Shown here one piece after another: positions 1 through 7,242 of a DNA stretch of 13,212 bases. The DNA comes from Cephalothrix simula. Taxonomy: Eukaryota; Nemertea; Palaeonemertea; Archinemertea; Cephalotrichidae. The stretch's first letter is position 1. Every line of letters starts with the position of its first letter. The DNA is taken from positions 1 to 13,212 of the forward strand of contig JAXIUW010141114.1 of assembly GCA_035591015.1 (NCBI GenBank). Direction: 5' to 3'. The translations under genes and the position numbers were made by a program. Below the pieces are notes generated by a model. That model was not told the DNA's origin, searched no databases, and saw only the letters and a list, made by a program, of their open reading frames with translations.

Positions 1-48
1 ATTGCCGGTAATTTCAAATTTGGTCATGTATAGACTATTTAATAAGCC

Positions 49-113
49 AGTTAAGTCACAACTATTAGTTCACTCTGTATTTCACAGAGTGAACTACTAG
101 TTGTGTTTTAACT
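49..113. repeat. 65-nt imperfect foldback palindrome
   Basis: The inner arms, 57-78 and 84-105, are 22 nt each and complementary except for one position, with a 5-nt loop at 79-83. A further 6 bp pair outside a 2x2 internal loop (49-54 with 108-113). As RNA it would form a long hairpin of pre-miRNA-like size. As DNA it could be a small foldback transposon relic. No flanking duplication or second copy is visible, so its nature is open. Confidence 0.7.
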
Positions 114-289
114 CTAACATATTAACGGATCTTTACTACCAATACCCCTTATAGCTATTATTATTATGATAATTTTGTCAACGGTATATTCAGATCGACG
201 GAATATAACATTGAGTATCAACATGCCAATACCCAATATATTTTAATAAATAAATAATTTTTGAGACTGAAAATTTTCTGAAGTGAGGG
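114..289. other. AT-rich spacer, nothing recognised
   Basis: No open frame of useful length, no RNA gene and no repeat stands out in this AT-rich stretch. Confidence 0.5.
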
Positions 290-661
290 GTGTGGATTTT
301 ATGATTCAGTGCACCGAAATATTGTCCAAAAGTCGGGGTGCGGATTATCTTTTGGTAACTTAGGTATTTTGTACTTCAATAACTTTTTTTTCAACGAAAT
401 TTTGAAAAAAGGCATGCCCCACCAGTCATTTAAATGCTCCACCAGGGGGGCGGATTAGGCGAAGCTAAAGGTAGGGCTGCGGATTAGTTACGTATCTAAG
501 AGGTTTAAAACCAAAATAAAGTCTCTGCGATCCCCCATCCAAATGGTGGGGGCTTAACGGAGCTTATCGTACTTTTGTAGTGCAGCTGTGTTTTAAAAAC
601 ACCACAGCCCCACCCTTAGCAACGCCCAAGCCACCCCCTGGAGGGGCATATCAATGACCAG
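290..661. repeat. GC-richer foldback repeat with GCGGATTA motifs
   Basis: This block contrasts with its AT-rich surroundings. The motif GCGGATTA occurs at 340-347, 450-457 and 479-486, and a related GTGGATT is at 292-298; most copies follow a G run. The stretch 422-449 is an imperfect inverted match (about 28 nt) to 634-660, and both end in a run of C or G with a CCTCCAGGGGG-like core. Between these arms are two small hairpins: 532-537 with 547-552, and 585-590 with 603-608. There is no coding potential. It is most simply a non-autonomous foldback or MITE-like element. The family is not recognised. Confidence 0.5.
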
Positions 662-950
662 TGTATAAACATTTTCTTTTTTATTAGTTGGAGTCCACTG
701 CTCAATTTTCTATTGTTTTCCCGCTCGCTGCCAAAATCAATTTTATCTAGAAATCAAAAATATGGCAAAAATTAAAAAAATATTTGTAATGACTATCTTA
801 CTGTTTAAATTACGAATAATCTAAATGAAAAGATTAAAATTTAGAATTTTTTTCAAGCCACCCCTTTAATCAAAAAATTTGAATCTAGATCTAAGAAAAT
901 TTTTTATTACAATTAAAGAACACTATTATCTGTGTTATTACGTATCTGAG
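662..950. other. AT-rich spacer, nothing recognised
   Basis: Homopolymer-rich AT sequence without a supported frame or RNA gene. It ends where the left arm of the Penelope-like element starts. Confidence 0.5.
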
Positions 951-1124
951 AGAGAAATCCACACTAAAACAATTTTAGAAAATAGGCATTTTTGAAAATT
1001 TATTACCAACGTTTCATCTCTCATCATTAGGATATGGTTAGAACATTATTTAATCAAGATTATATACAATATGAACAGATTATCATAAATTGGTATTACG
1101 AGCAAATACATCGTTAACAAATTT
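951..1124 (-). repeat. Left inverted terminal repeat of Penelope-like element
   Basis: The reverse complement of this 174-nt arm matches 1568-1760 almost throughout. Its inner edge is a 12-nt exact match (1113-1124 with 1568-1579). The main differences are a missing CCCGGTA-like block and a shortened hammerhead helix II. On the minus strand a degraded core is visible near 1011-1032: CTAATGA in place of CTGATGA, a short remnant of helix II, then GAAACG. Confidence 0.85.
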
Positions 1125-1297
1125 TAGCAAAAATATTTTAGAAAGAAAAAGAAGAAATTGAAAGTGTGTGGTAGTAACTTATGTACCCCACTTAGAGCAA
1201 TTTAAGCCTGTCTTACACGCTCTTGGAAAGAAATTAATATTTAAATATAACAATAAGTACTATGTAAAAATAAAATTAGGGTATTTAAAAAATTAAT

Positions 1298-1604
1298 TGT
1301 ACAGATAGTAATAAAGTTTATATAGGTGAAACTGGGCGTATTTTTAAAAAACGTATGTGCGAACATAAAAATGACATTAAAAATAACAAACCAAATAGTG
1401 GTGTTGCCAAGCATGTGAACGAAACAAGTCTAATGCCCATGTAGTGTACAAAAGAACTCATGTATCTAACCGACATATCGTCGAAGCTGCCATGAATGAT
1501 TAATGCAAATAAAAACAATGTATGTAATTTAAATAATGGATTTGTAACCCTTGACAAAACTGTGTGTAAATTTGTTAACGATGTATTTGCTCGTAATACC
1601 AATT
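1298..1604 (+). pseudogene. GIY-YIG endonuclease remnant (Penelope-like element ORF 3' end)
   Basis: From 1298 the frame reads VYIGETGR, the YIG half of a GIY-YIG nuclease, then a Lys/Arg-rich segment with KRMCEHKNDI and SGVAKHV, the pattern of Penelope-like endonucleases. It stops at 1442-1444. After a frameshift (from about 1438) the similarity resumes with NRHIVEAA, and after further damage with NGFVTLDKTV up to about 1604, running into the right terminal repeat. In the family this domain nicks target DNA for reverse-transcriptase priming. The upstream GIY half and the reverse transcriptase are absent. Several stops and frameshifts show that it is not functional. The reading is plausible for LINE-like relatives only if they carry GIY-YIG, so Penelope is the best call. 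Confidence 0.8.
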
Positions 1605-1760
1605 TATGATAATCTGTTCATATTGTATATACCCGGTAAACTTGATTAAATAATGTCCTAACCATATCCTGATGATGTCTCTTAGTTGAGAGACGAAAGG
1701 TTGGTAATAAATTTTCAAAATATGCCTAAATTCTAAAATTGTTTAAGTGTGGATTTCTCT
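1568..1760 (+). repeat. Right inverted terminal repeat of Penelope-like element
   Basis: This 193-nt arm is the inverted partner of 951-1124. It overlaps the end of the endonuclease frame, as terminal repeats of this group do, and contains the better-preserved hammerhead-like core at 1669-1698. Confidence 0.85.
1661..1710 (+). ncRNA. Hammerhead-ribozyme-like core in terminal repeat
   Basis: CTGATGA (1669-1675) is followed by a one-base insertion and a 6-bp helix II (1677-1682 with 1689-1694, loop 1683-1688), then GAAA (1695-1698) and GGTTGGTA. In the left arm the equivalent of this last part is CGTTGGTA, which can form the minimal A-C/G-U helix III with a GUA cleavage triplet. Type I hammerheads with very short helix III are known from Penelope-like terminal repeats. 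Helix I is not convincingly paired here, and the extra base plus the G-G clash in helix III suggest a decayed ribozyme. Confidence 0.6.
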
Positions 1761-1849
1761 ATCAAAATTTTTATATTTCATTTTTTCCCTTTGCCACCCA
1801 AAATTTCAAAGGAAAACGGGGTTTGATGCACATTTTACCCTATAGGCTA
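1761..1849. other. Short spacer after the Penelope-like element
   Basis: No supported feature. A G/A-rich patch near 1808-1825 has no obvious meaning. Confidence 0.4.
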
Positions 1850-1877
1850 TTCTCGATAAATCACAGTGGTTTAAGGC
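1850..1877 (+). repeat. 28-nt dispersed repeat, copy 1
   Basis: 24 of 28 positions match 10525-10552 in the same orientation, centred on the shared GATAAATCACAG. It may be part of a longer degraded repeat family, since weaker similarity continues on either side. Confidence 0.5.
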
Positions 1878-1966
1878 ACCAAAGGTGAGCTTCTGAAATA
1901 TATTTAATGCATTTTGAAAATAAATGTAACAAAACAAAAACAACAACAGGCACAAGAAAAATACGA

Positions 1967-1994
1967 GACCAAGCTTTCGGCTTTCCTTCGTCAG
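1967..1994 (-). ncRNA. Hammerhead-like core, minus strand
   Basis: Reading the minus strand from 1994: CTGACGA (1994-1988), a short GG/CC hairpin with an AAAG loop, GAAA (1978-1975), then GCTTGGTC. The order and spacing are those of a type I hammerhead with minimal helices II and III and a GUC triplet. Helix I pairing is weak, with only the first pair evident. Penelope-type terminal repeats commonly carry such remnants. No endonuclease or inverted partner was seen nearby. Confidence 0.4.
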
Positions 1995-2051
1995 TGTCAG
2001 TGATTAAAATGGATAACAAAAAACTATTGACGTCACAATTTGTACGCCAAT

Positions 2052-2091
2052 GCTTTTCAGAGTGTCTAGATCAGTCGCTTTTCAGAGTGTC
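2052..2091 (+). repeat. Two direct copies of a 15-nt motif (third, weaker copy downstream)
   Basis: GCTTTTCAGAGTGTC occurs at 2052-2066 and 2077-2091, a period of 25. A shorter relative, ACTTTTCAGAGC, starts at 2118. No function is apparent. Confidence 0.7.
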
Positions 2092-2193
2092 GAGAACATT
2101 TGTTAGGTAGGTGCATCACTTTTCAGAGCATGCAGAGCAAAATGTAAGCAGTATTTAGCCACCTTTGTTAAGCCGTACTGAGACCACGATGGT

Positions 2194-2291
2194 GCATGCG
2201 CAGAATCAAACCCATGTATTAACATGCTGACGTCATAAGCTTTCTAAATATGTATGACTCACCCCACTTCCTCATCGTTTTCCCGCCAAAA
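2194..2291. promoter_or_regulatory. Cluster of promoter-type transcription factor motifs
   Basis: Within 100 bp there is an NRF1-like GCATGCGCA (2194-2202), a perfect CRE TGACGTCA (2228-2235), an AP-1 site TGACTCA (2255-2261) and an E2F-like TTTTCCCGCCAAAA (2278-2291). Another perfect CRE is at 2028-2035. Such grouping is typical of animal promoters or of promoter-carrying repeats. No gene starts nearby on either strand, so the target, if any, is unknown. This is a motif match only. Confidence 0.3.
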
Positions 2292-2299
2292 ATAGAAAC

Positions 2300-3108
2300 C
2301 GTGCTCGTACCCTCACTTTTCCCCTACTTCAGTGGGTCAGGTTGATCATCTGAAGATTTGGAGTTTCTCTTGGGTAATCTGTGAGCACATGCTATGTCCT
2401 TTACACAGGCTCGGATTTTCAGGGGGGGGTGTAGGGGTGTGACAACCCCAATATTTTCAAAAAAATAGGTAATTTCAAGCCAGTCGGTAAAATTTCATTT
2501 TGAAAATTGGTACTTAAGGTATAACTGTCGGTAAAATCAAGCGATACCTTGACTAAAATTAATAAGAAGGATTAGATCAGCTGAGTGTTTTGATAAAGTT
2601 GATATTATGAATGATTGAATGTTACCTGTTCGGTAGGCCCTAAATATCCCACAAAAAGTTATCACTGCACGTATCAAAGTTCGAACCATTGCTCAAGAAC
2701 CCTAGTTTTTATTTGCAAAACAAATGGGCGAGTATTTATTTAACAGGAAACATGGCTTAATGTTATCACTAAGCATTTTGCCATACCAAAAGCCTATCAT
2801 ATAAGGCAGTAGGCCCCGAGTTGGCAACACTGATAAGATCGAAATTAACATCTGACCATATTCCATTTATTTTGATGATTTCGTTAGTTTCACATCACAA
2901 ATGGATTAATTCACGAAAAGTGCGTTTTTGATCATACTAGAAACCAGCATATGGATATTTTGAAAGTTCGGATATTTTTGAAGTCAGATGAAAGACTCAA
3001 GCAAAATGTCAAGAGAAATTCGGGTAATTTTTTTTTCGTCCAAGTCTTTGAAAATTATCGTAGTAAATTAATGAGCAAAATGTACCAAAAATAGCCTCAG
3101 AATCAATC
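2300..3108. other. Non-coding stretch, nothing recognised
   Basis: About 800 bp without a supported gene. It contains a G run near 2422-2430 and two similar GTCGGTAAAAT pieces (near 2484 and 2529), possibly degraded repeat material. It ends at the truncated 3' side of the LINE ORF1 remnant. Confidence 0.4.
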
Positions 3109-3357
3109 TCAGAGAACGAAAATCTTAACAACCCCCCAACGAAGACCCCTTCGAACCGGCACTGCCATTACATGTACATCCATATCTAAGTTGGCTTTCA
3201 GAAACTGTTGCACCGCCTCTTTTGCATTTTCGTTTTTGTTCTGCAGTAGACCAAAAATCCTAATATTTTCTCTGCGAGAGTATTGAGTGTTGCTGTTGCC
3301 AAGCCTTAGGCTTTGAAGAGTCAAACTTTTGAGCATCTGGTTTTCCTTAGCTAACAT

Positions 3358-3369
3358 CTATATTTTGTT
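3358..3369. repeat. Target-site duplication, left copy
   Basis: CTATATTTTGTT, differing from 3758-3769 only at its third base (A here, C there). In the ORF1 frame this change turns the original GAG codon into TAG, so the duplicated copy carries a stop. Confidence 0.75.
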
Positions 3370-3757
3370 TTTTGGTGGAACCTTAAGGACTTTGCTTTGG
3401 TGGGAACATTATCCATAAGCACGGCACTAAAAAAAAAATGTAATAAAATAAAAAAAATCTTTTTTGCATTTTTTTTCTTGATTATTTTTTATTGATTTTT
3501 AATGTTTTGTTTTTTGCTATAGTTACAAAATACTCTTTATTTTTTATACTTTTTTTTATTACCAAAAAAATTAATGATATTTTTATAACCTAAATTTTAT
3601 TTTAATTTTATTTCATTTTATATTTATAATCAATTGTCTATTTATTTTACTTCTTTTCATTCATTTCTATTCTTTTCTTCTGCATTTGCACCTGTAAATA
3701 TTATACACTGATGTTGTAAATAATTTATTGATAATAAAGCTTCAAATTAAAAAAAAA
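3370..3757 (+). mobile_element. Poly(A)-tailed retroposed insertion inside the LINE ORF1
   Basis: The 388-bp AT-rich segment ends in a 9-A tract (3749-3757), 10 nt after an AATAAA signal (3733-3738). It is flanked by a 12-bp duplication, 3358-3369 and 3758-3769, with a single mismatch. These are the marks of target-primed retrotransposition in plus orientation, opposite to the host ORF1. The body has long T and A runs and no clear coding potential, so it may be the 3' untranslated end of another LINE or of a cellular transcript. Confidence 0.75.
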
Positions 3758-3769
3758 CTCTATTTTGTT
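3758..3769. repeat. Target-site duplication, right copy
   Basis: CTCTATTTTGTT, directly after the poly(A) tract of the inserted element and continuous with the upstream ORF1 piece. Confidence 0.75.
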
Positions 3770-4257
3770 ATTTGCTTCTGATAATGTCTTCGCCATCTCT
3801 TGCACTTTGCTATCATTTGATTCGGCTAACATTCTGGTTTCTTCCAGCTCCTTCGCAAGCAGGTCCAACTTTTCATTTAGCTCATCAGTTCGTTCTGTAA
3901 CAATGGAGTGAATATCTTCTTTAGTCCCCAGAGAGTCGATAAACTTCCTTTGTTCTCTGAGCTCGTGTAGTATATAGTCTATATAAAATACGTTTGACTG
4001 CAATTCTAGAAAATCTGTTGGATTATCAGCTGCAGCATCAAGACTTTTTCCTATCCAGGTATCTTCGGTTATTGAGCTACAAGAAGCTGACTTAAACAAT
4101 TCCTTCGGTGATGCTGATTCAACTCTGTCGTTTTTTTCATTCTTATCCTTATCAGTCACTGATTGCTTTGGCATTTGCCACTTTAATTTCATCAATAGTT
4201 TTTTGTTTGATTTTACATAAGGTAATTTTTTGTTGACTCATTATTTCCCAACTTAAT

Positions 4258-4270
4258 CCAAGATGGCGGC
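4258..4270 (-). promoter_or_regulatory. YY1-type site upstream of the LINE ORF1
   Basis: The minus strand reads GCCGCCATCTTGG, a full YY1 consensus, 66 nt before the ORF1 ATG. In mammalian L1 a YY1 site near the 5' end positions transcription initiation. Here the spacing to ORF1 is far shorter, so a similar role is only a suggestion. Confidence 0.4.
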
Positions 4271-5191
4271 ATTTTTGAAAATGATTTCAGTAACTTTTCA
4301 TTTATGGTTTATTATAGACACCAAAAAGTTAAAATTGCAGTCCGATTAGATTAATTAAAAGATTATATCATCATTGTCCTATATTTCCCTCTACAACCAT
4401 CAGATATTCCAAATTGCCGAGATAAAAGTAGATTATTTGGGATTCGAAATTTCTAATGATTTCTAAGCTCATAGGCGCCACCTATGGTTCCCCCAAAACC
4501 TAAAAATGTCTTTGTACTAACACTAAAGAGTCTTTCTTCATGAAGTTTGTCAGTCAGCAAAAGCATTTTGATAACATCTGTGCCATTCCACATAAAAAGA
4601 GTGCTTTATGTACATGTACTTGTCAATAAAAAGCTTTGCCATAAGGGATCATACTTTATTGTTAGAAAATCAAAATGCATAAACAATATGGATAAAATGA
4701 GTTCAACCTTCCAAAGAACCAGGAAGGGCAATTATATCAAGATGGAGATTTAATACACCACCAGATTATTTCCTAGGTTTAAAATATCTGAAATTCGAAT
4801 GCATAGTTTTTATAGATTTAGTATTTCATAAAAATTGCTTTAAAGTAATTTTTATGAGAGTTCTGATGAAGACAGTGGTAGGCACTTTGTTGGCAATGAT
4901 ATTTTTTTGACAAACACTGCAAGGTTCTTGGATTTTCGATCGGTTCCTCCTTTGAGTTTACAAATAGTGCAATGCCATAAGAACAGAAATTAAAATGACA
5001 TTCGGAGTAAATTGTCCGATTGATTTGAAAAAAATTATAGATCATTAGCAATATTCATTGAGCGCTATTGAAGTGCTAAAAGTGGGGCCGCTCAATTGTA
5101 TACTGGTACTTAAAGAGAAAAGCATCAATGTAATAACATATTTCAAATGCCAAGTAATTCTTAGTAAATCGTCTTGTTGAATGAACAGTAT
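4271..5191. other. Non-coding stretch between LINE and integrase remnants
   Basis: No supported gene. The longest open frames (4547-4753 plus, 4818-5051 minus) show no domain or motif. A CTGATGA at 4864-4870 lacks a following GAAA at hammerhead spacing. Part of this region may be further debris of the integrase-bearing element, but nothing shows it. Confidence 0.4.
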
Positions 5192-5690
5192 TCATATGTC
5201 GGGTATATAAACAGTAGGACTGCGGGGGAGTCGTTTAAAGACTGAGAAGATTTCCTCTGTCCAGTTTTCTTTATACCCCTTCTCAAACACCATTTTATAT
5301 TTACATAGCCTTACAGCATCAAAAACTTTAAATTTATACTGTTGTTGTTACATTCTCATTTTACCATATAAAATTTGTTGTACTTCATGATCATTAACTC
5401 CTGTGACATCAACTGGTCTTTTGATGATCACGTAAAAAGTTCTGTAATTTTTTCAATGTATCTTACTTTATTTGTAGCTGTAAAATAACGCCACATGTAG
5501 CCTTTTAATGTTCTTTGAAATATGTCTTCATTCTGACTGGTATATAATGTAATACCACGTTCTTCTAAATATCCCTTCACTTTTTTATTGTTAAATTCAC
5601 CACCTTTATCACACTTTTTGTAATGTTAAATTCACCACCTTTATCACAGCTTACAGTCTTGGGTCTTCCTTATCTATTTGCAAAGAGTTG
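5192..5690 (-). pseudogene. Retroviral-type integrase remnant, Polinton/Maverick-like
   Basis: Three minus-strand open segments in different frames resemble the C-terminal half of an rve-family integrase. The first (about 5431-5610) opens with DKGGEF, the second catalytic Asp region of the DDE core, and includes TLKGYMWRYF, a pattern typical of integrases of Polinton/Maverick elements and their domesticated relatives. A stop at 5428-5430 ends it. The second (about 5352-5429) has QQILYGKM. The third (about 5195-5340) carries FEKGYKENWTEEIF, the SH3-like C-terminal domain, and stops at 5192-5194. The first catalytic Asp is not seen, and the usual segment with the catalytic Glu appears damaged or deleted. 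Integrases of this family insert element DNA into chromosomes. This copy cannot. A Ginger-type transposase is the main alternative. Confidence 0.7.
5589..5648. repeat. 35-nt tandem duplication in the integrase remnant
   Basis: TGTTAAATTCACCACCTTTA and the next five bases (TCACA) occur at 5589-5613 and 5624-5648, with a period of 35. Both copies encode the DKGGEF motif on the minus strand. Because 35 is not a multiple of three, the duplication itself shifts the frame. Confidence 0.85.
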
Positions 5691-6111
5691 TTAAAATCCA
5701 CCTAGAAATGCTTCACCAGTTTTTCTCTCAAACGAATTCACCCATGTATATTACGGCCTACTTAAGAGATAATACAGTATGTGCTGCACCGAGTATGAGA
5801 GTACATATTTCACCTAAAGGTCAGTTAAAAATCCTTGGTTTGCAACTCGAAAGTCATCCGTATGGCAATGCTTTTTATTGGCATGTGCGTTAGTGTCTAT
5901 TTTTATTTTGAGATTTTGGTATCAATTGAAAGAGAGAAAAGTGAGAGAATTCCAGTTTCAAAAGTTTCATTTTAAAATTCCTATAACGGAAGTTATAATA
6001 GTAGTTTTAAAAAAAACCATTCTTTTATAAAAGGTTATTTCCAAGGAACTTTATTTTGGCAAACTTTACCCTTTCTATCTGGAAGGACACATTCTGTGTT
6101 TGCTAGTGAGC
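5691..6111. other. Spacer between integrase remnant and receptor duplication
   Basis: A plus-strand frame stays open from about 5678 to 5893 (it has no ATG at its upstream end) and ends at TAG. Its product is not recognised. The rest is AT-rich without features, up to the breakpoint of the tandem duplication near 6112. Confidence 0.35.
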
Positions 6112-6490
6112 GTAGAGAAAATAGAAAGATTTCATGATTTTATAATCATTTTTTAGTTTATAATTTATAGATTGAGGAATTACCCGTTTTTAACAAATGG
6201 TACTATCTGCGTACGTGATTTTGAGATCATGAAATCGAGTACCATATGAAGTTGATTAGCGCATGCGCAATTTTAAAAAAGTGATATACCTAGGGGAGTA
6301 TCATGATTTTCACAGAAAATATCTGATCATTGAGTGTGTTAGAGAATTAATAGCCTATTGAATAATTATTCATAGTTGATGAATACAAACATCTTTTTTC
6401 CATTCGATCCCAATGTACCCCACCTTCTGTCCCAACCTGCTGATACAAATTTTGCATCTATCATTAATTCCTTAGCATGTATATCAAATT
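6112..6490 (-). repeat. 3' flank of receptor copy A, duplicate of 8162-8600
   Basis: The sequence matches 8162 onward through most of its length with small indels. Shared landmarks are GTAGAGAAAATAG, GCATGCGCAATTTT (6261-6274 and 8303-8316), TTTTCACAG and TTAATAGCCTATTGAA. This shows that the receptor gene was duplicated together with several hundred bases of downstream DNA, by segmental rather than retroposed duplication. Confidence 0.85.
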
Positions 6491-6721
6491 TTCCACATTT
6501 AAAACATAAAAAAGCAATTGCACATCGTTTTTAAAATTGAAAACCTTAAATTTTAACACTGAAAAAAAAATTAATAGAACTCAGAGCATCTAACACAACC
6601 CCGAACTTTATCAATGTCACTCAACTTATGATAAATTTCAGGTAAGGTATACAATTTTATGTCTGTCAATACAAAAATCGGACAAAAAAGGCGAACATTA
6701 TTTTATTTTAAAAAAGGAAGG

Positions 6722-6759
6722 AAATATATTTCGAATCTATCTTAGATTCCTCATCTGTT
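6722..6759 (-). repeat. Left arm of foldback, hammerhead-like core
   Basis: On the minus strand it keeps the GAAA box after the hairpin, but the first box reads CAGATGA. Confidence 0.7.
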
Positions 6760-6799
6760 AATTTTTAAATGTCAACGTCCACTTTGAAATTTAATAATG

Positions 6800-6837
6800 A
6801 ACTGATGAGGAATCTAAGATAGATTCTAAATATATTT
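6800..6837 (+). repeat. Right arm of foldback, hammerhead-like core
   Basis: On the plus strand it keeps CTGATGA (6802-6808), but the second box reads TAAA instead of GAAA. Confidence 0.7.
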
Positions 6838-6930
6838 TATTGGGATTTTTGCTATTTATCAATTTCGCTTCATCAGCTTTTGTCCAATTTGTGCAATTTT
6901 ATATCCAAAATATCGAAGATGGTAATATAA

Positions 6931-7242
6931 TATAAAAAAGGGCTTCTAAAATGTTAGTTATGGGAGAAATAAAAGAAACTAAAAACTATGAAAAAATGAA
7001 AGAAACTAAAACATATGAAAAAAGTAGGAAAGTAATGCTGTTGATATACAAAATCAAAAAAGTGACAAGGGTCAAAGCTCTTTTGCAAGGAAAAGAAGCA
7101 TGGAATTTTGCAGTAGAGCGATTTTTGTGATTGAGATTCCTATCTGCGTAATACAAAACTTCAAGTTTAGGCTTAAAAATATTAAATGTATAATGACCTA
7201 ATATATTCTATTCAGATCTGCAGTAAAAAAATTATAGTTATG
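6931..7242. mobile_element. Second insertion in receptor copy A
   Basis: About 310 bp with no counterpart in the intact gene, placed between sequence equivalent to roughly 8850 and 8880. It is A-rich and holds imperfect repeats of GAAACTAAAA...TATGAAAAAA near 6975-7025. No termini, duplication or coding potential could be identified, so its origin is unknown. Confidence 0.5.

Larger units (their letters stand above)
951..1760 (+). mobile_element. Decayed Penelope-like element with inverted terminal repeats
   Basis: Two long inverted repeats (951-1124 and 1568-1760) flank about 440 bp, whose right part is the end of a GIY-YIG endonuclease frame. A GIY-YIG domain at the C-terminus, terminal repeats that may be inverted, and hammerhead-like cores in those repeats are together diagnostic of Penelope-like retroelements. 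The reverse transcriptase is missing, as expected of a 5'-truncated copy. The frame carries stops and a frameshift, so the element is dead. Confidence 0.8.
3109..4192 (-). pseudogene. LINE (non-LTR retrotransposon) ORF1 remnant, interrupted
   Basis: Two minus-strand pieces belong to one ORF1. The upstream piece runs from the ATG at 4192 (preceded in frame by TTG) to 3758. It has a charged N-terminus followed by a heptad-like coiled coil rich in E, K and L, including EKLDLLAKELEETRM. The downstream piece runs from 3357 to 3109; after a short coiled-coil end it reads QYSRRENIRIFGL, the hallmark entry into the RRM-like domain of L1-type ORF1 proteins, which bind RNA and act as nucleic acid chaperones. 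The pieces are separated by an insertion (3370-3757) with flanking 12-bp duplications. The C-terminal part of the RRM domain and ORF2 are missing, and the frame ends at a stop at 3109-3111. A low-confidence detail is the exact N-terminal start, since a second ATG lies a few codons further in. Confidence 0.8.
6625..6854. mobile_element. ~230-bp foldback insertion with hammerhead-like arms
   Basis: This insertion splits receptor copy A. It is flanked by a degraded direct repeat (6607-6624 and 6855-6872, 14 of 18 matching) that occurs once in the intact gene, so it is a target-site duplication candidate. Inside are inverted arms 6722-6759 and 6800-6837, 38 nt with two mismatches and a 40-nt spacer. 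Each arm spells a hammerhead-like layout: CTGATGAG, a 6-bp helix (GAATCT/AGATTC) with an AAGAT loop, and GAAA. No protein is encoded. It may be a non-autonomous Penelope-like derivative. Confidence 0.55.

Noticed and set aside
1318-1602. Minus-strand open frame of 94 codons
   Set aside because: It lies antisense to the GIY-YIG remnant, whose plus-strand translation carries recognisable motifs; this frame has none.
1907-2110. Plus-strand open frame of 67 codons
   Set aside because: It crosses the minus-strand hammerhead-like core and the 25-nt-period repeat, has low-complexity K/T-rich residues and no domain.
4547-4753. Plus-strand open frame of 68 codons
   Set aside because: No motif, no supporting neighbour, and a length expected by chance.
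4864-4870. Another CTGATGA as a possible hammerhead
   Set aside because: No GAAA box at the right distance and no paired helix II; the heptamer alone is common.
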